Notes under the pieces: generated by a model
What the model saw: only the letters and a program-made list of their open reading frames with translations
Databases searched by the model: none
What the model was told of the DNA's origin: nothing
Part shown: in pieces, positions 25,739 to 34,697 of the stretch
Numbering within the stretch: the first letter of the stretch is position 1
Layout of the letters: every line of letters starts with the position of its first letter
Position numbers and translations under genes: made by a program
NCBI GenBank assembly: GCA_965284645.1
Contig: OZ260106.1
Span: 2,666,001-2,730,000, forward strand
Length of the DNA stretch: 64,000 bases
Direction of reading: 5' to 3'
Origin: JAIBAJ01 sp965284645
Lineage (GTDB): Bacteria; Bacteroidota; Bacteroidia; JAIBAJ01

Positions 25739-26896
25739 ATGAAATCCCTTTTCCTACTCCAAAACGACATTACTTTCTTGAATTTTGGTTCATTTGGGGC
25801 CTGTCCAAAAGAAATTTTTGAAGATTATATTCAGTGGCAATATTTGCTAGAAAAGGAACCTATTCAGTTTATTCAAGTCCATGCACATGAATACATCAAC
25901 CGGTCAAGACAAGCTTTGGCTAATTTTATCCATTGCCAACCAGAGGATTTGGTTTTTGTCCCCAATCCAACTTATGCTATCAATGTCATAGCCAAAAATT
26001 TACAATTACAAGAAGGTGACGAACTCTTGAGCACCAATCTTGAATATGGCGCCATGGACAGAACTTGGAATTACTATTGCAAGAAGCTTGGTGCCACCTA
26101 TGTTCAACAAAAAATCAGTTTGCCCCTGGTTTCAAAAGAGGCTTTTTTGGAAGATTTTTGGAAAGGTTATTCCACCAAAACTAAGGCTGTTTTTATAAGC
26201 CAAATAACCAGTAGTACCGGATTGATTTTTCCGGTCAAAGAAATCTGTGCCGAAGCCAAACGAAGAGGTTTGTTGACCATTGTTGATGGGGCCCATGTTC
26301 CGGCTCACATTCCCCTCGACCTTACTACACTTCAAGCCGATTATTACACCGGGACCTGCCACAAATGGATGATGACTCCAAAAGGTTCTTCCTTTTTGTA
26401 TGCCCGAAATGACCTGCAAAACCAACTCGAGCCTCTCATCATTTCTTGGGGGTACGAAAGTGCCAATCCTTCAAACTCGCAGTTTTACGACTATCATCAA
26501 TTCAATGGTACCCGCGATTTTTCAGCCTACCTCACTATTCCTAAGGCCATTGAATTTATGCAAAGCCACGATTGGCCAAAGGTTTCGCAAAATTGCAAAC
26601 AAATGCTGCTTCAAGCGGCCCCTTCATTTTATGATGTACTGGGCACAAAACCTTTAGCTCCGCTTACCCAAGAATTTTACGGACAACTTTGCAGCGCCGA
26701 AGTGCATACTACTAAACCCGAACAGTTACAAAGGCATTTGTTCGAGCACTATCGTATCGAAATACCGGTAATGCGCCATGGCAACAAATGCTACATCCGT
26801 TTTTCAGTTCAGGCCTTTAATTCCGAAGACGAATTAAAGTATCTGTTTGAAAGCCTTGAGAAAATAAAAAGAAATACAGATTTGATACGAGTCTAA
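25739..26896 (+). CDS. Class V aminotransferase (isopenicillin-N epimerase-like)
   Basis: A 385-aa cytoplasmic PLP enzyme of aminotransferase class V. The cofactor lysine is in GTCHKWMMTPKGSSFLY, preceded by the Asp-containing VDGAHVPAHI that contacts the pyridinium nitrogen. The N-terminal FLNFGSFGACP and the RSRQALANFI block fit the isopenicillin-N epimerase / CsdA-like branch. There is no active-site cysteine loop like that of cysteine desulfurases. The substrate is not predictable from sequence. It is flanked by repeats on both sides, and the promoter is not obvious. Confidence 0.85.
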   Translation: MKSLFLLQNDITFLNFGSFGACPKEIFEDYIQWQYLLEKEPIQFIQVHAHEYINRSRQALANFIHCQPEDLVFVPNPTYAINVIAKNLQLQEGDELLSTNLEYGAMDRTWNYYCKKLGATYVQQKISLPLVSKEAFLEDFWKGYSTKTKAVFISQITSSTGLIFPVKEICAEAKRRGLLTIVDGAHVPAHIPLDLTTLQADYYTGTCHKWMMTPKGSSFLYARNDLQNQLEPLIISWGYESANPSNSQFYDYHQFNGTRDFSAYLTIPKAIEFMQSHDWPKVSQNCKQMLLQAAPSFYDVLGTKPLAPLTQEFYGQLCSAEVHTTKPEQLQRHLFEHYRIEIPVMRHGNKCYIRFSVQAFNSEDELKYLFESLEKIKRNTDLIRV

Positions 26897-26994
26897 GTCT
26901 TGAAAATTCTGATTTGTAATGCCTAAAATTAGCAAGATCCGAAACAGAAAAGCTTAAAAAGAAAGCTCGTTGTAAATCAGTTTTTTTAAAATTG

Positions 26995-27092
26995 GAACTA
27001 CCCAATAATCTAGAAATACTCCATGAAGGGCAAAGCAAACTAAATCAAGTTGTTCAGATAGAAAAATACCTCCCTCTAGAAACTTGGATATA
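26995..27092 (-). repeat. Decayed family B copy (B7)
   Basis: About 98 bp matching the two ends of a reverse-oriented family B element with the middle hairpins deleted. The left part is aactacccaataatctagaaa (compare aacccagattacgcattag). The right part is aactaaatcaagttgttcag followed by a diverged cctcc...aacttggat. The rest of 26897-27177 shows nothing else. Confidence 0.55.
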
Positions 27093-27177
27093 AGGACTTA
27101 AAATCATTTAAACATAGATTATGGTAAGTTAATTTGATTAACCGATTATTTGCGAATGACTATTTAAAGTACGTCTG

Positions 27178-27322
27178 CCCGGGCAACGATAGAGCCAAAT
27201 AGCCCACAGGCCTGCGGAGCTTCGCGGAGTCAGGCCGAGGACTATGGGCGATAGCGTGACCTTTTCGCCTTCTACCACACTTTTTTCCAAGCACAAAAGG
27301 GGTTAGGCGAAAAGGGGCCCGC
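27178..27322 (+). repeat. Intergenic repeat family A, copy A4
   Basis: Forward-oriented copy with a shortened middle: hairpin 1 arms GGCCTG and CAGGCC around a GC-rich inner stem, and hairpin 2 arms CCTTTTCGCC and GGCGAAAAGG. It lies between the aminotransferase and murA. The following 190 bp to murA are featureless apart from a possible promoter. Confidence 0.8.
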
Positions 27323-27515
27323 CAAATAAAATTAAAAATACAAATTTTGAGAATCTTGGAAATTAGTGTGCTTAATTCTTGAACCGGATTTAGTTCATTC
27401 CATGGCTTCCAAGTCCTTTATTAGCAATCCACATTTGCTTCTTCAAAACTTTCTCTATCCATCATTTCCAACATAGCATTCCTGTAAATCTTTGTGTCAG
27501 TAAAACTCTCCAAGA

Positions 27516-28823
27516 ATGGCCTATTTTGAAATCCAAGGCGGCAAACGTCTAAAAGGTGAAATCGAACCACAAGGTGCGAAAAACGAAGCGCTTCAAATAC
27601 TTTGCGCGGTGCTGCTTACGCCGGAAAAGGTGGTAATCAACAAAGTGCCCGATATTATTGATGTAAATAAACTGATTGATTTGCTTCGTAACCTCGGGGT
27701 GAAAGTTGAAAAAACGGGGCATGAACAATACACGTTTCAAGCCGATGCGGTGGATATTGACTATATCAACTCACCTAAATTCAAAAACCAAGGTGCAGCT
27801 TTGAGAGGCTCTATTATGATTGTAGGTCCGTTGTTGGCACGCTTTGGTCGTGGTTATATTCCCAAACCTGGAGGAGATAAAATTGGTCGCCGCCGTTTGG
27901 ATACCCACTTTATTGGTTTTCAAAACTTGGGTGCAAAATTTACCTACGACGAAGAATCGGAGTTTTATAAGGTTGAATCGCCCAAATTGCAAGGCGCCTA
28001 CATGTTGCTCGATGAAGCTTCGGTTACTGGTACAGCCAATATTGTAATGGCAGCAGTGATGGCCAAAGGAACAACCACCATTTTCAATGCAGCCTGTGAG
28101 CCTTATTTGCAGCAGCTTTGCAAAATGCTGAACCGTATGGGTGCTAAAATTTCAGGTGTAGGTTCCAACTTGCTTACTATCGAAGGGGTGGATTACCTGA
28201 GCGGAACAGAACATACCATGTTGCCCGATATGATCGAAGTGGGCAGTTTTATTGGGTTGGCGGCTATGACGCAAAGTGAAATTACCATCAAAAATACAGG
28301 ATACGATCACTTGGGTATTATTCCCAATACGTTTCAACGCCTAGGTATAAAAATGGAACGTAGAGGCGACGATATTTTTATTCCAGAGCAGGAAAATTAC
28401 GAAATCGATACCTTTATCGATGGTTCTATTTTAACCTTGAGTGATGCTATTTGGCCTGGTTTTACACCCGATTTACTAAGTATTGCCTTGGTAGTGGCAA
28501 CCCAAGCCAAAGGCAGTGTGCTCATTCATCAAAAAATGTTCGAAAGCCGCTTGTTCTTTGTGGACAAACTCATCGATATGGGTGCCCAAATTATCCTTTG
28601 CGATCCCCACCGTGCCACTATTATCGGATTAAACCGACAGTTCCAATTGAAAGGCATCAGTATGACATCGCCTGATATTCGAGCCGGCGTATCTTTGTTG
28701 ATTGCTGCTCTTTCGGCACGCGGAAAATCAACCATTCACAACATCGAGCAAATCGATCGAGGTTATCAAAACATCGATGCGAGGTTGATGGCCTTGGGTG
28801 CGGATATAAAGCGAGTGGGGTAG
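27516..28823 (+). CDS. murA: UDP-N-acetylglucosamine 1-carboxyvinyltransferase
   Basis: A 435-aa cytoplasmic enzyme that transfers enolpyruvate from PEP to UDP-GlcNAc, the first committed step of peptidoglycan synthesis. The start is ATG 27516 (MAYFEIQGGKRLKGEIEPQGAKNEAL, with the catalytic-site Lys-Asn KNEA at 22-25). The active-site loop reads KPGGDKIGRRRLDTH, so the residue matching E. coli Cys115 is Asp121. In other bacteria a Cys-to-Asp change at this position confers fosfomycin resistance. The C-terminal region DIRAGVSLLIAALSARG is the usual EPSP-like domain signature. Confidence 0.96.
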   Translation: MAYFEIQGGKRLKGEIEPQGAKNEALQILCAVLLTPEKVVINKVPDIIDVNKLIDLLRNLGVKVEKTGHEQYTFQADAVDIDYINSPKFKNQGAALRGSIMIVGPLLARFGRGYIPKPGGDKIGRRRLDTHFIGFQNLGAKFTYDEESEFYKVESPKLQGAYMLLDEASVTGTANIVMAAVMAKGTTTIFNAACEPYLQQLCKMLNRMGAKISGVGSNLLTIEGVDYLSGTEHTMLPDMIEVGSFIGLAAMTQSEITIKNTGYDHLGIIPNTFQRLGIKMERRGDDIFIPEQENYEIDTFIDGSILTLSDAIWPGFTPDLLSIALVVATQAKGSVLIHQKMFESRLFFVDKLIDMGAQIILCDPHRATIIGLNRQFQLKGISMTSPDIRAGVSLLIAALSARGKSTIHNIEQIDRGYQNIDARLMALGADIKRVG

Positions 28824-28849
28824 AGGGAATTGGAAGGAGAATGAGGAGA

Positions 28850-28878
28850 GAGAAAAGAGAAAAGAGAAAAGAGAAAAG
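28850..28878. repeat. 7-bp microsatellite gagaaaa x4
   Basis: Four tandem copies of gagaaaa lie directly against the folP stop codon, in the 55-bp convergent gap between murA and folP. It is purine-only and may be prone to slippage; no function is inferred. Confidence 0.75.
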
Positions 28879-29712
28879 TTAATAGGTAAGCTGCTCCCAA
28901 ATTTTCACACATTCTTTAGCCTCTTTCACATCATGAACGCGCAAAATATTGGCACCTCGTTCCAACGCTAGCATATGCAAAGCGGTAGTTCCATTCAAGG
29001 CTTGTTCGGGTTTGATATCCAACAATCTACATACCATACTTTTACGCGAAAGTCCAGCCAGTAAGGGGTAACCAAGCATGGATAACTGCTTCATTTCACT
29101 TAAAAGTTGGTAGTTATGTTCCAATTTTTTTCCAAAACCAAAGCCCGGATCCAATACTATATCGGTTACACCCAATTGCTTCAATTGACTGGTTTTAGCC
29201 GTAAAAAAATCCAGTACTTCCAATGTTACATGGTCGTAGTTTGGATTTTGCTGCATGGTCTCAGGTCTTCCTTGGATATGCATCAAAATATAAGGAACCT
29301 TTAAAGCAGCAACGGTTTCAAACATAGCCGCATCCATAGTACCACCCGATATGTCGTTTATAATCGAAGCGCCTTGGTAAACGGCATGCTTAGCCACTTC
29401 GGCCTGGTAAGTATCTATCGATAAAATGGCTTCAGGGAAATGTTTTAAAATGCTATCGATATAGGGTAAAAGACGCTGAAATTCTTCTTCTGCCCCGATA
29501 CGTTTGGAACCAGGGCGGGTGCTTTGTCCGCCTAAATCAAGTATATCTGCCCCTTCTTCAAGCATTTTTTCCACAAGTTTCAATACCTCGGTTTGGTTGG
29601 TATATTTGCCCCCGTCGAAAAAGCTGTCGGGCGTGAGGTTAACAATACCCATTAGTTTAGGTTTGCTCAGGTCTAGCAGTTTGCCCCGACAATTAATTGT
29701 TTGATTTTTCAT
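28879..29712 (-). CDS. folP: Dihydropteroate synthase
   Basis: A 277-aa cytoplasmic enzyme that condenses p-aminobenzoate with dihydropterin pyrophosphate in folate synthesis. It is the sulfonamide target. The signatures are GIVNLTPDSFFDGGKY, ILDLGGQSTRPGSKRIG and LSIDTYQAEVAKHAV. The C-terminal GLSRKSMVCRLLDI is also typical. I chose ATG 29712 (MKNQTINCRGKLLDLSKP): the farther in-frame ATG at 29748 overlaps the ATG of the divergent DUF1599 gene and adds residues not seen in the family. The two divergent starts are 19 bases apart, so their promoters must overlap. Confidence 0.95.
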   Translation of the reverse strand: MKNQTINCRGKLLDLSKPKLMGIVNLTPDSFFDGGKYTNQTEVLKLVEKMLEEGADILDLGGQSTRPGSKRIGAEEEFQRLLPYIDSILKHFPEAILSIDTYQAEVAKHAVYQGASIINDISGGTMDAAMFETVAALKVPYILMHIQGRPETMQQNPNYDHVTLEVLDFFTAKTSQLKQLGVTDIVLDPGFGFGKKLEHNYQLLSEMKQLSMLGYPLLAGLSRKSMVCRLLDIKPEQALNGTTALHMLALERGANILRVHDVKEAKECVKIWEQLTY

Positions 29713-29730
29713 ATTTAAAAAAGCCTTCCA

Positions 29731-30273
29731 ATGTCCACCTCGCAGCAATACGATGATGCCATCCGATCATGCAAAGATATTTTTACAAAGAAGATGAAAG
29801 ACTATGGAACTGCATGGCGTGTGTTAAGATCCAGCAGTATCACCGATCAAATTTTCATCAAAGCCCAACGGATACGCAGCATTGAGGAGAAAGGAACCCA
29901 GCGTGTAAATGAAGATATTGGCTCAGAATTTATTGGAATGGTGAACTATTCCATCATCGGATTGATTCAATTACACCTTAAAGACAGCACAAAATTGGAA
30001 TTGGAGGCCCAGGAAACCATTCAATTGTATGATCGTTTTGCTTCCGCTGCCAAAAAGTTGATGGAAGATAAAAACCACGACTACAATGAGGCCTGGCGTC
30101 AGATGCGAATCAGTTCATTTACCGATTTGATTCTCATGAAAATTATGCGTATTCGCCAAATCGAAGATAACAAAGGCAGCACCCTTATTTCGGAAGGCAT
30201 TGATGCCAACTATTTTGATATCTTAAACTACAGCATTTTCGCCCTTATCAAACTTGCAGAAGTAGCAGCCTAA
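29731..30273 (+). CDS. DUF1599 family protein (two tandem domains)
   Basis: A 180-aa cytoplasmic protein made of two copies of the same helical DUF1599 unit. The first is KDIFTKKMKDYGTAWRVLRSSSITDQIFIKAQRIRSIEEKG. The second is KKLMEDKNHDYNEAWRQMRISSFTDLILMKIMRIRQIEDNKG. Each ends NYSIIGLIQL or NYSIFALIKL. Family members are commonly found beside folP in Bacteroidota, as here. A role in nucleotide metabolism has been suggested for related domains, but none is proven. It is followed by a 900-bp repeat cluster. Confidence 0.85.
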   Translation: MSTSQQYDDAIRSCKDIFTKKMKDYGTAWRVLRSSSITDQIFIKAQRIRSIEEKGTQRVNEDIGSEFIGMVNYSIIGLIQLHLKDSTKLELEAQETIQLYDRFASAAKKLMEDKNHDYNEAWRQMRISSFTDLILMKIMRIRQIEDNKGSTLISEGIDANYFDILNYSIFALIKLAEVAA

Positions 30274-30351
30274 GTAGTTGTTTGCTGAATTACTGAAAAT
30301 TTGAGATTAAAAGTGAAGGTCCGTCCCTTTTCCGCTTTTTTAATTCAGTAG

Positions 30352-30565
30352 GCGGGCCCCTTTTCGCAAACCTTTCCTACCAAGATTTAGGCAGTGTAGA
30401 GGCGAAAAGGTCACGCTATCGCTAATACTCCTCGGCAGGGGCAGGCAAACACCGAATCCCAGTTTAGCCGTTTCCCTTGTATAAGAAAATTTTCACCTTA
30501 AAAAGATTATCAATCGGTGTTTGCCTTCCCCTACCTCCGGGGTATCACGCTCTATCGTTGCCCGG
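30352..30565 (-). repeat. Intergenic repeat family A, copy A5 (long-arm form)
   Basis: Reverse-oriented 214-bp copy with the same length and layout as A1. Hairpin 1 arms are near-perfect (ATCGGTGTTTGCC type with GGCAAACACCGA) around a ~60-base loop unrelated to that in A1. Hairpin 2 arms are CCTTTTCGC and GCGAAAAGG. Confidence 0.85.
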
Positions 30566-30611
30566 GTGCGATGAACCTGGGTTTTTACCAGCTTCTAGGC
30601 CTTTGCATTTT

Positions 30612-30672
30612 AAACCTAAAATAATCAAAAGGAGGACTAAGGAATCGGAACGGCCTGTTTTAGTTGGGTTTG
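30612..30672 (+). repeat. Family B 5'-end fragment
   Basis: About 60 bp (aaacctaaaataatcaaaag ... agttgggttt) corresponding to hairpin 1 of family B, diverged and cut off before hairpin 2. It lies directly before copy C1. Confidence 0.5.
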
Positions 30673-30689
30673 CAGCGAATGAGGAGTTG

Positions 30690-30867
30690 AACCCAAATTC
30701 AGCATTAGAAATCTATTACAGCATCCAACTGCTTCAAATACAAGAATTTCAGAACAATTTTTGACTTCAAAATAGTGTACTATTCCTTCACCCAAAAATT
30801 AACCTGAAACCCTCGTCTTTATTGCATTTGAAAGCTTCATTACGTTTTCTAATGCGTAATCTGGGTT
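30690..30867 (+). repeat. Terminal-inverted-repeat element family C, copy C1
   Basis: 178-bp element with ends aacccaaattcagcattag and taatgcgtaatctgggtt, which form a ~23-bp imperfect terminal inverted repeat. It is almost identical to C2 over its whole length. The interior (cttcacccaaaaattaacct etc.) is unrelated to family B, though the right end is the same. It has no coding capacity. The surrounding 30274-31220 holds only repeats A5, C1, B4 and the B fragment. Confidence 0.85.
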
Positions 30868-30923
30868 GAATCAATTTGAAATAACAAATTAATTTACCAA
30901 TTCATATTCGTTTAGGCATCTTT

Positions 30924-31088
30924 AACCCAAATTAATCAATAGGAGGATTTATTAATCCGAACTACTTGATTTAGTTGGGTTTACCCCTCCCGAAGAAATT
31001 TCGGGATAGCAGTTGTTATCAATTTGGACAAACAAATTGATAACAACTGGTTAATCGTTTATGTATTTCTAAATACGTAATCTGGGTT
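30924..31088 (+). repeat. Intergenic repeat family B, copy B4
   Basis: 165-bp copy 56 bp after C1. Hairpin 3 here is a perfect 15-bp stem (agttgttatcaattt with aaattgataacaact) with a loop that differs from B1 and B2. It is flanked by TTTAA and TTTAAT. Confidence 0.87.
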
Positions 31089-31220
31089 TAATGCGAAATC
31101 CATTTTTAATCTGGAAAACAAGGTGTCATAAGTTTTAATTCCTTAAAAAGCTAGCCCCTTCAAGACAAACGTATAGTATTAAAAACCGACAAGAATTTTT
31201 GTGTAAAGCCAGAATATTCC

Positions 31221-32354
31221 TTACTTTTTCTTTTGTTTTTCTTCCCACATGGTATAGGTTGAAAATACAACCAAACTACCCACTGCTTCTTTCCCATAGA
31301 ATTTCTTACTGAAGTTGCGGTGCATTTTATGAAATGAGCGATCTTCCGGATAGGGTAGGGTATTCATCTCGCCCAAACCCCAGTAAGTTAAATCAATATA
31401 CTTGCGTTTGGTATAAGTAGGATGGATTAAAACATAGGATCTAATTTCCATTGGAAGTTGGTCGAGTTCCTCATTGCTCAAATAAATGATTGCCTGTTTG
31501 GTTTTACCTGAATACAAATCGAAACTTAAAAACGAATCCCACTTACCAAACAAAAAAAGCCAAGGTAAAATACCCGCCACAATTAAAATCAAGCTCTTGA
31601 AAGCGGTAACGGTATTTTTGCTCCAGCTTCCCCAAACCAATCCACCTTGGTTCCAAAACAAGAAAAAGGTCAAAAGACTCATGCCAATGTTCCAAGGCCA
31701 GGTAATATAGTTCCAGCTATGGCCAAAGGGACCAAGGCAAGCCAAGATAAAACTATGGGTGAATATAGCTAGAATGACTGCTACATTTCTGGTTTTGGGA
31801 AAGAATAGCCCAATTCCCGTAATAACTTCAATAAATCCTATGGTCCAGGCCGACATGGCAGGTACATGATCAATACCCAGCGGCACCGTAAAGGGCTGAA
31901 TAAACCAAGGGTGAACATACTCCACAAAGGACGGGTTGAATTTGAAGAAGCCGCTGAAGAAATACATAAAACAGAAGTATAAACGAATGCCCTTGATGGA
32001 ATTATTAGCCTCATCATAGGGTACCCCTTCGGCCAGCGCTAAACCTGTAAATAGTACTAATAACTGCAAATAGTATGGTTGGATGCGGTTGTAATCATAA
32101 GCCATGGCGAAAATGAGCACAGCACAGAAACTTAGCAGTATTACTTTGGTTTTCTTTAGTATCAGGGAGGCAAGCATGGCAGCAACAAGAAATCCGTAAA
32201 TGCCATAAACCAACCAATCGGGTAGGGTAGGTAGGCTGTAAAAAACAGGTGCTTCCGGAAACAGGCGAGGGGTCCAAACTTTGTATGCCATCACCAAGAA
32301 GCTTAACATCATCAGGATTGATACCCGCTTAATCCATATCCAACGGTTTTCCAT
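31221..32354 (-). CDS. Polytopic membrane protein, DoxX/HTTM-like
   Basis: A 377-aa integral membrane protein with about nine hydrophobic segments. The start is taken at ATG 32354 (MENRWIWIKRVSILMM), since the in-frame extension upstream is not protein-like and would reach beyond the divergent gene's start. Conserved-looking features are YFFSGFFKFNPSFVEYVHPW, FIEVITGIGLFFPKTRNVAV and GPFGHSWNYITWPWNIGM, which resemble the DoxX/HTTM (horizontally transferred transmembrane) families. The substrate and function are unknown. The C-terminal ~90 residues are soluble. Confidence 0.7.
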   Translation of the reverse strand: MENRWIWIKRVSILMMLSFLVMAYKVWTPRLFPEAPVFYSLPTLPDWLVYGIYGFLVAAMLASLILKKTKVILLSFCAVLIFAMAYDYNRIQPYYLQLLVLFTGLALAEGVPYDEANNSIKGIRLYFCFMYFFSGFFKFNPSFVEYVHPWFIQPFTVPLGIDHVPAMSAWTIGFIEVITGIGLFFPKTRNVAVILAIFTHSFILACLGPFGHSWNYITWPWNIGMSLLTFFLFWNQGGLVWGSWSKNTVTAFKSLILIVAGILPWLFLFGKWDSFLSFDLYSGKTKQAIIYLSNEELDQLPMEIRSYVLIHPTYTKRKYIDLTYWGLGEMNTLPYPEDRSFHKMHRNFSKKFYGKEAVGSLVVFSTYTMWEEKQKKK

Positions 32355-32475
32355 AACCAAAATTTTCCCAAACTTAAGCTTCTTTCGAATTGAAAATTCT
32401 TTGATAAAAAAAATACCCAGCAGAGAGGAAACGATTTTTCGATTAGAAATTTGATTTCCTTTACATCGATTTACA

Positions 32476-33390
32476 ATGGAAAATACGTGGTTTTTAATCG
32501 CCAATCCCCGAAGTGGCAAAGGCAAATTACAAAAGGAAAAAGCTAAGGTTCAATCTTGGCTAAAAGAGGCAGGAATCGCGTATGAATGGCATTTTACCGA
32601 ATATCCCCAACATGCTGCCTTATTAGCAAAACAAGCAGCAGATAATGGTTTTACGCATTTTATTTCGGCAGGAGGCGATGGAACCTTGCATGAAATAGTC
32701 AACGGTTTGATGCTGTCTAATCCACAAAAGGAATTTACGGTTGGCCTAATACCAATTGGAACAGGAAATGATTGGGCCAAGTCGTTCGATTATCCGGTCA
32801 ATACGGAAAAAGCTGTTCAGAAAATTAAAGAAGGGAAAACCCTATTGCACGACCTAGGTAAAGTTACGCTACAAACAGATCAAGGGGAAGCGACCAAGTA
32901 TTTCATCAATATTGCTGGATTGTGCTACGATGCTTTCGTTACCCGCGCTACCAATATCGGCAAGGCAAAGGGTGAAGGTGGAAAATTCTACTACCTCAAA
33001 ACGATTTTGGCCAATTTGTTTTCTTATACCAATACCTTGGTGACTTATTCAGTGGATGGTAAGGAATATTCAGGTTCCATGTTTAATCTTTGTGTGGGAA
33101 TTAATCGCTTCAATGGCGATGGCGTACAACAATGCCCTTATGCCAAACCCGATGATGGCTTATTCGATATTACTGCCTATACTGATTTTACCAAATTACA
33201 AGTTATTTCCAACCTGCCTCACCTCAAAACAGGAGCCTTTGTGAAGCATCCAAAAATGCGCATCCATACCGGAAAAGTAGTAAGGGTTAGCTCGGTGCCA
33301 GAAGTCTTGGTTGAAGCGGATGGGGAAGACTTGGGAAGAACCCCAGCGGAATTTTCGATTCTTCCTCGCTCGATAAGGATGGTTGTGTAG
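32476..33390 (+). CDS. Diacylglycerol kinase-family lipid kinase
   Basis: A 304-aa enzyme of the DAGK catalytic-domain family (YegS/DgkB-like), which phosphorylates diacylglycerol or a related lipid. The nucleotide-binding signature is ISAGGDGTLHEIVNGL (about 62-77), preceded by the start block FLIANPRSGKGKLQKE. The conserved GTGNDWAKS segment and the C-terminal beta-sandwich domain ending VLVEADGEDLGRTPAEFSIL are present. No membrane segment is seen. It is divergent from the membrane protein by 121 bp and is followed 23 bp later by the cysteine desulfurase gene. Confidence 0.9.
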   Translation: MENTWFLIANPRSGKGKLQKEKAKVQSWLKEAGIAYEWHFTEYPQHAALLAKQAADNGFTHFISAGGDGTLHEIVNGLMLSNPQKEFTVGLIPIGTGNDWAKSFDYPVNTEKAVQKIKEGKTLLHDLGKVTLQTDQGEATKYFINIAGLCYDAFVTRATNIGKAKGEGGKFYYLKTILANLFSYTNTLVTYSVDGKEYSGSMFNLCVGINRFNGDGVQQCPYAKPDDGLFDITAYTDFTKLQVISNLPHLKTGAFVKHPKMRIHTGKVVRVSSVPEVLVEADGEDLGRTPAEFSILPRSIRMVV

Positions 33391-33401
33391 TAAATCGCTG
33401 C

Positions 33402-33409
33402 TACCTTTG
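33402..33409 (+). promoter_or_regulatory. -7 promoter box TACCTTTG, leaderless
   Basis: Exact TAnnTTTG box ending five bases before ATG 33414, in the 23-bp gap after the lipid kinase gene. It gives the cysteine desulfurase its own promoter and a leaderless mRNA. Confidence 0.6.
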
Positions 33410-33413
33410 TCGT

Positions 33414-34556
33414 ATGTCATTCCCTGTTTATCTCGATTACAATGCCACAACCCCTGTTTTAAAAGAAACAGCGAATGCTTTGGTAAACCTACTGGTGGAT
33501 GATTTTGGAAACGCTGCCAGTACCACCCATCGTTTTGGTTGGAAAGCTGCTGAAAAAGTGAAATCGGTCCGAGCTAATTTAGCCCAAGCCCTAAACTGTG
33601 AGCCGAACGAACTTTACTTTAATTCTGGTGCAACTGAAGGCTTGAATACCACCATCAAAGGTTTGTTTTCTGCCTATGCTTCAAAAGGGAAACATTATAT
33701 TTCAGCCAAAACAGAGCACAAGGCTGTATTAGACAGTTTGGCCTTTATCGAAGCCCAGGGTGCAGAAATTTCTTGGCTGGAGCTAGGTAAATCCGGACAG
33801 GTTTCTATCACTGAACTGCAAAACTTGCTTCGTCCTGATACGGTAGCCGTTTGTTTAATGCTGGCCAATAACGAAACCGGTGTAATTCAGGATATTTCCT
33901 CCTTGGCAAAAGTCACCCACGATGCAGGTGCAATCCTGGTTTGTGATGCCACTCAGGCGGTTGGTAAAATTCCTGTTGATGTGCAGGCTTTGGGCGTTGA
34001 TGTTATGGTTTTCTCCGGACATAAATGCTATGCTATGAAAGGAATAGGAGGGATGTTTGTGAGGCGAAAAAATCCGAGGGTGAAAATTTTGCCTCTTTTG
34101 CATGGGGGTGGACATGAAAATGGTTTGCGGAGCGGTACGTTGAATGTTCCAGGAATTGTTTCTATGGAATTGTCATTGAAAATCATCCTAGAGGGTTTGT
34201 TACAAGAGAGCAATAGGCAAATGGCTTTGAGAAATCTTCTCGAAGCAGGGCTTAAAGAAAGAGGGGGAATTATTGTCGCTGAACAAAGTATGCGCTTGCC
34301 CAATACCACCATGGTTTTACTGCCTGAAATAACGGCTGAAAAACTCATTACCCAATTGCCTCAGTATGCTTTTTCTACAGGTTCGGCTTGCACCTCAGCC
34401 TTACCCAAGCCTTCGCACGTATTGTTGGCAATGGGATATACAGAAAATCAGGCTTTTTCAGCCATTCGGATTTCTACAGGTCGAAATACACATGAAAAGG
34501 ATGTCATTGCCTTTTTGGATGATTTAACCCAAATTCTTGGAGTAAGTAGTCATTAG
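33414..34556 (+). CDS. Cysteine desulfurase (NifS/IscS family)
   Basis: A 380-aa PLP enzyme that releases sulfur from cysteine for Fe-S cluster or thio-cofactor synthesis. The N-terminus is PVYLDYNATTPV. The PLP lysine is in FSGHKCYAMKGIGG, and the catalytic cysteine loop is STGSACTSALPKPSHVL. Both halves are intact. The last 11 residues (LTQILGVSSH) and stop are encoded by DNA that begins tttaacccaaattc, the same as the end sequence of repeats C and D. They may therefore come from a repeat. No iscU-type gene is adjacent. Confidence 0.92.
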   Translation: MSFPVYLDYNATTPVLKETANALVNLLVDDFGNAASTTHRFGWKAAEKVKSVRANLAQALNCEPNELYFNSGATEGLNTTIKGLFSAYASKGKHYISAKTEHKAVLDSLAFIEAQGAEISWLELGKSGQVSITELQNLLRPDTVAVCLMLANNETGVIQDISSLAKVTHDAGAILVCDATQAVGKIPVDVQALGVDVMVFSGHKCYAMKGIGGMFVRRKNPRVKILPLLHGGGHENGLRSGTLNVPGIVSMELSLKIILEGLLQESNRQMALRNLLEAGLKERGGIIVAEQSMRLPNTTMVLLPEITAEKLITQLPQYAFSTGSACTSALPKPSHVLLAMGYTENQAFSAIRISTGRNTHEKDVIAFLDDLTQILGVSSH

Positions 34557-34697
34557 AAACTAGGCTAATACTGGATGGACATTCTGTATAGTTCAATTTT
34601 AGACTCACATTTTATTGAAAAAATTGGAATAACCTACTGTATATTAGGTATTTACCAATCTAAGTTTATAGAAAGCCTTTGGACTAGATATAAATTA
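34526..34697 (+). repeat. Intergenic repeat family D, copy D1 with B/C-type left end
   Basis: The ~130-bp core 34567-34696 (ctggatggac ... cctttggactagatataaat) matches, on the opposite strand, copy D2 at 59491-59615. An aacccaaattc end at 34526 lies inside the cysteine desulfurase 3' end. The copy C2 end follows directly at 34698. D2 is also bordered by aaccc ends on both sides, so the D core appears to travel within the same kind of ends as B and C. Confidence 0.65.

Noticed and set aside
30477..30764. Open frame across A5, the B fragment and C1
   Set aside because: It joins three unrelated repeats, and its C-terminus recurs in copy C2 (34575-34772 frame) only because the repeat recurs.
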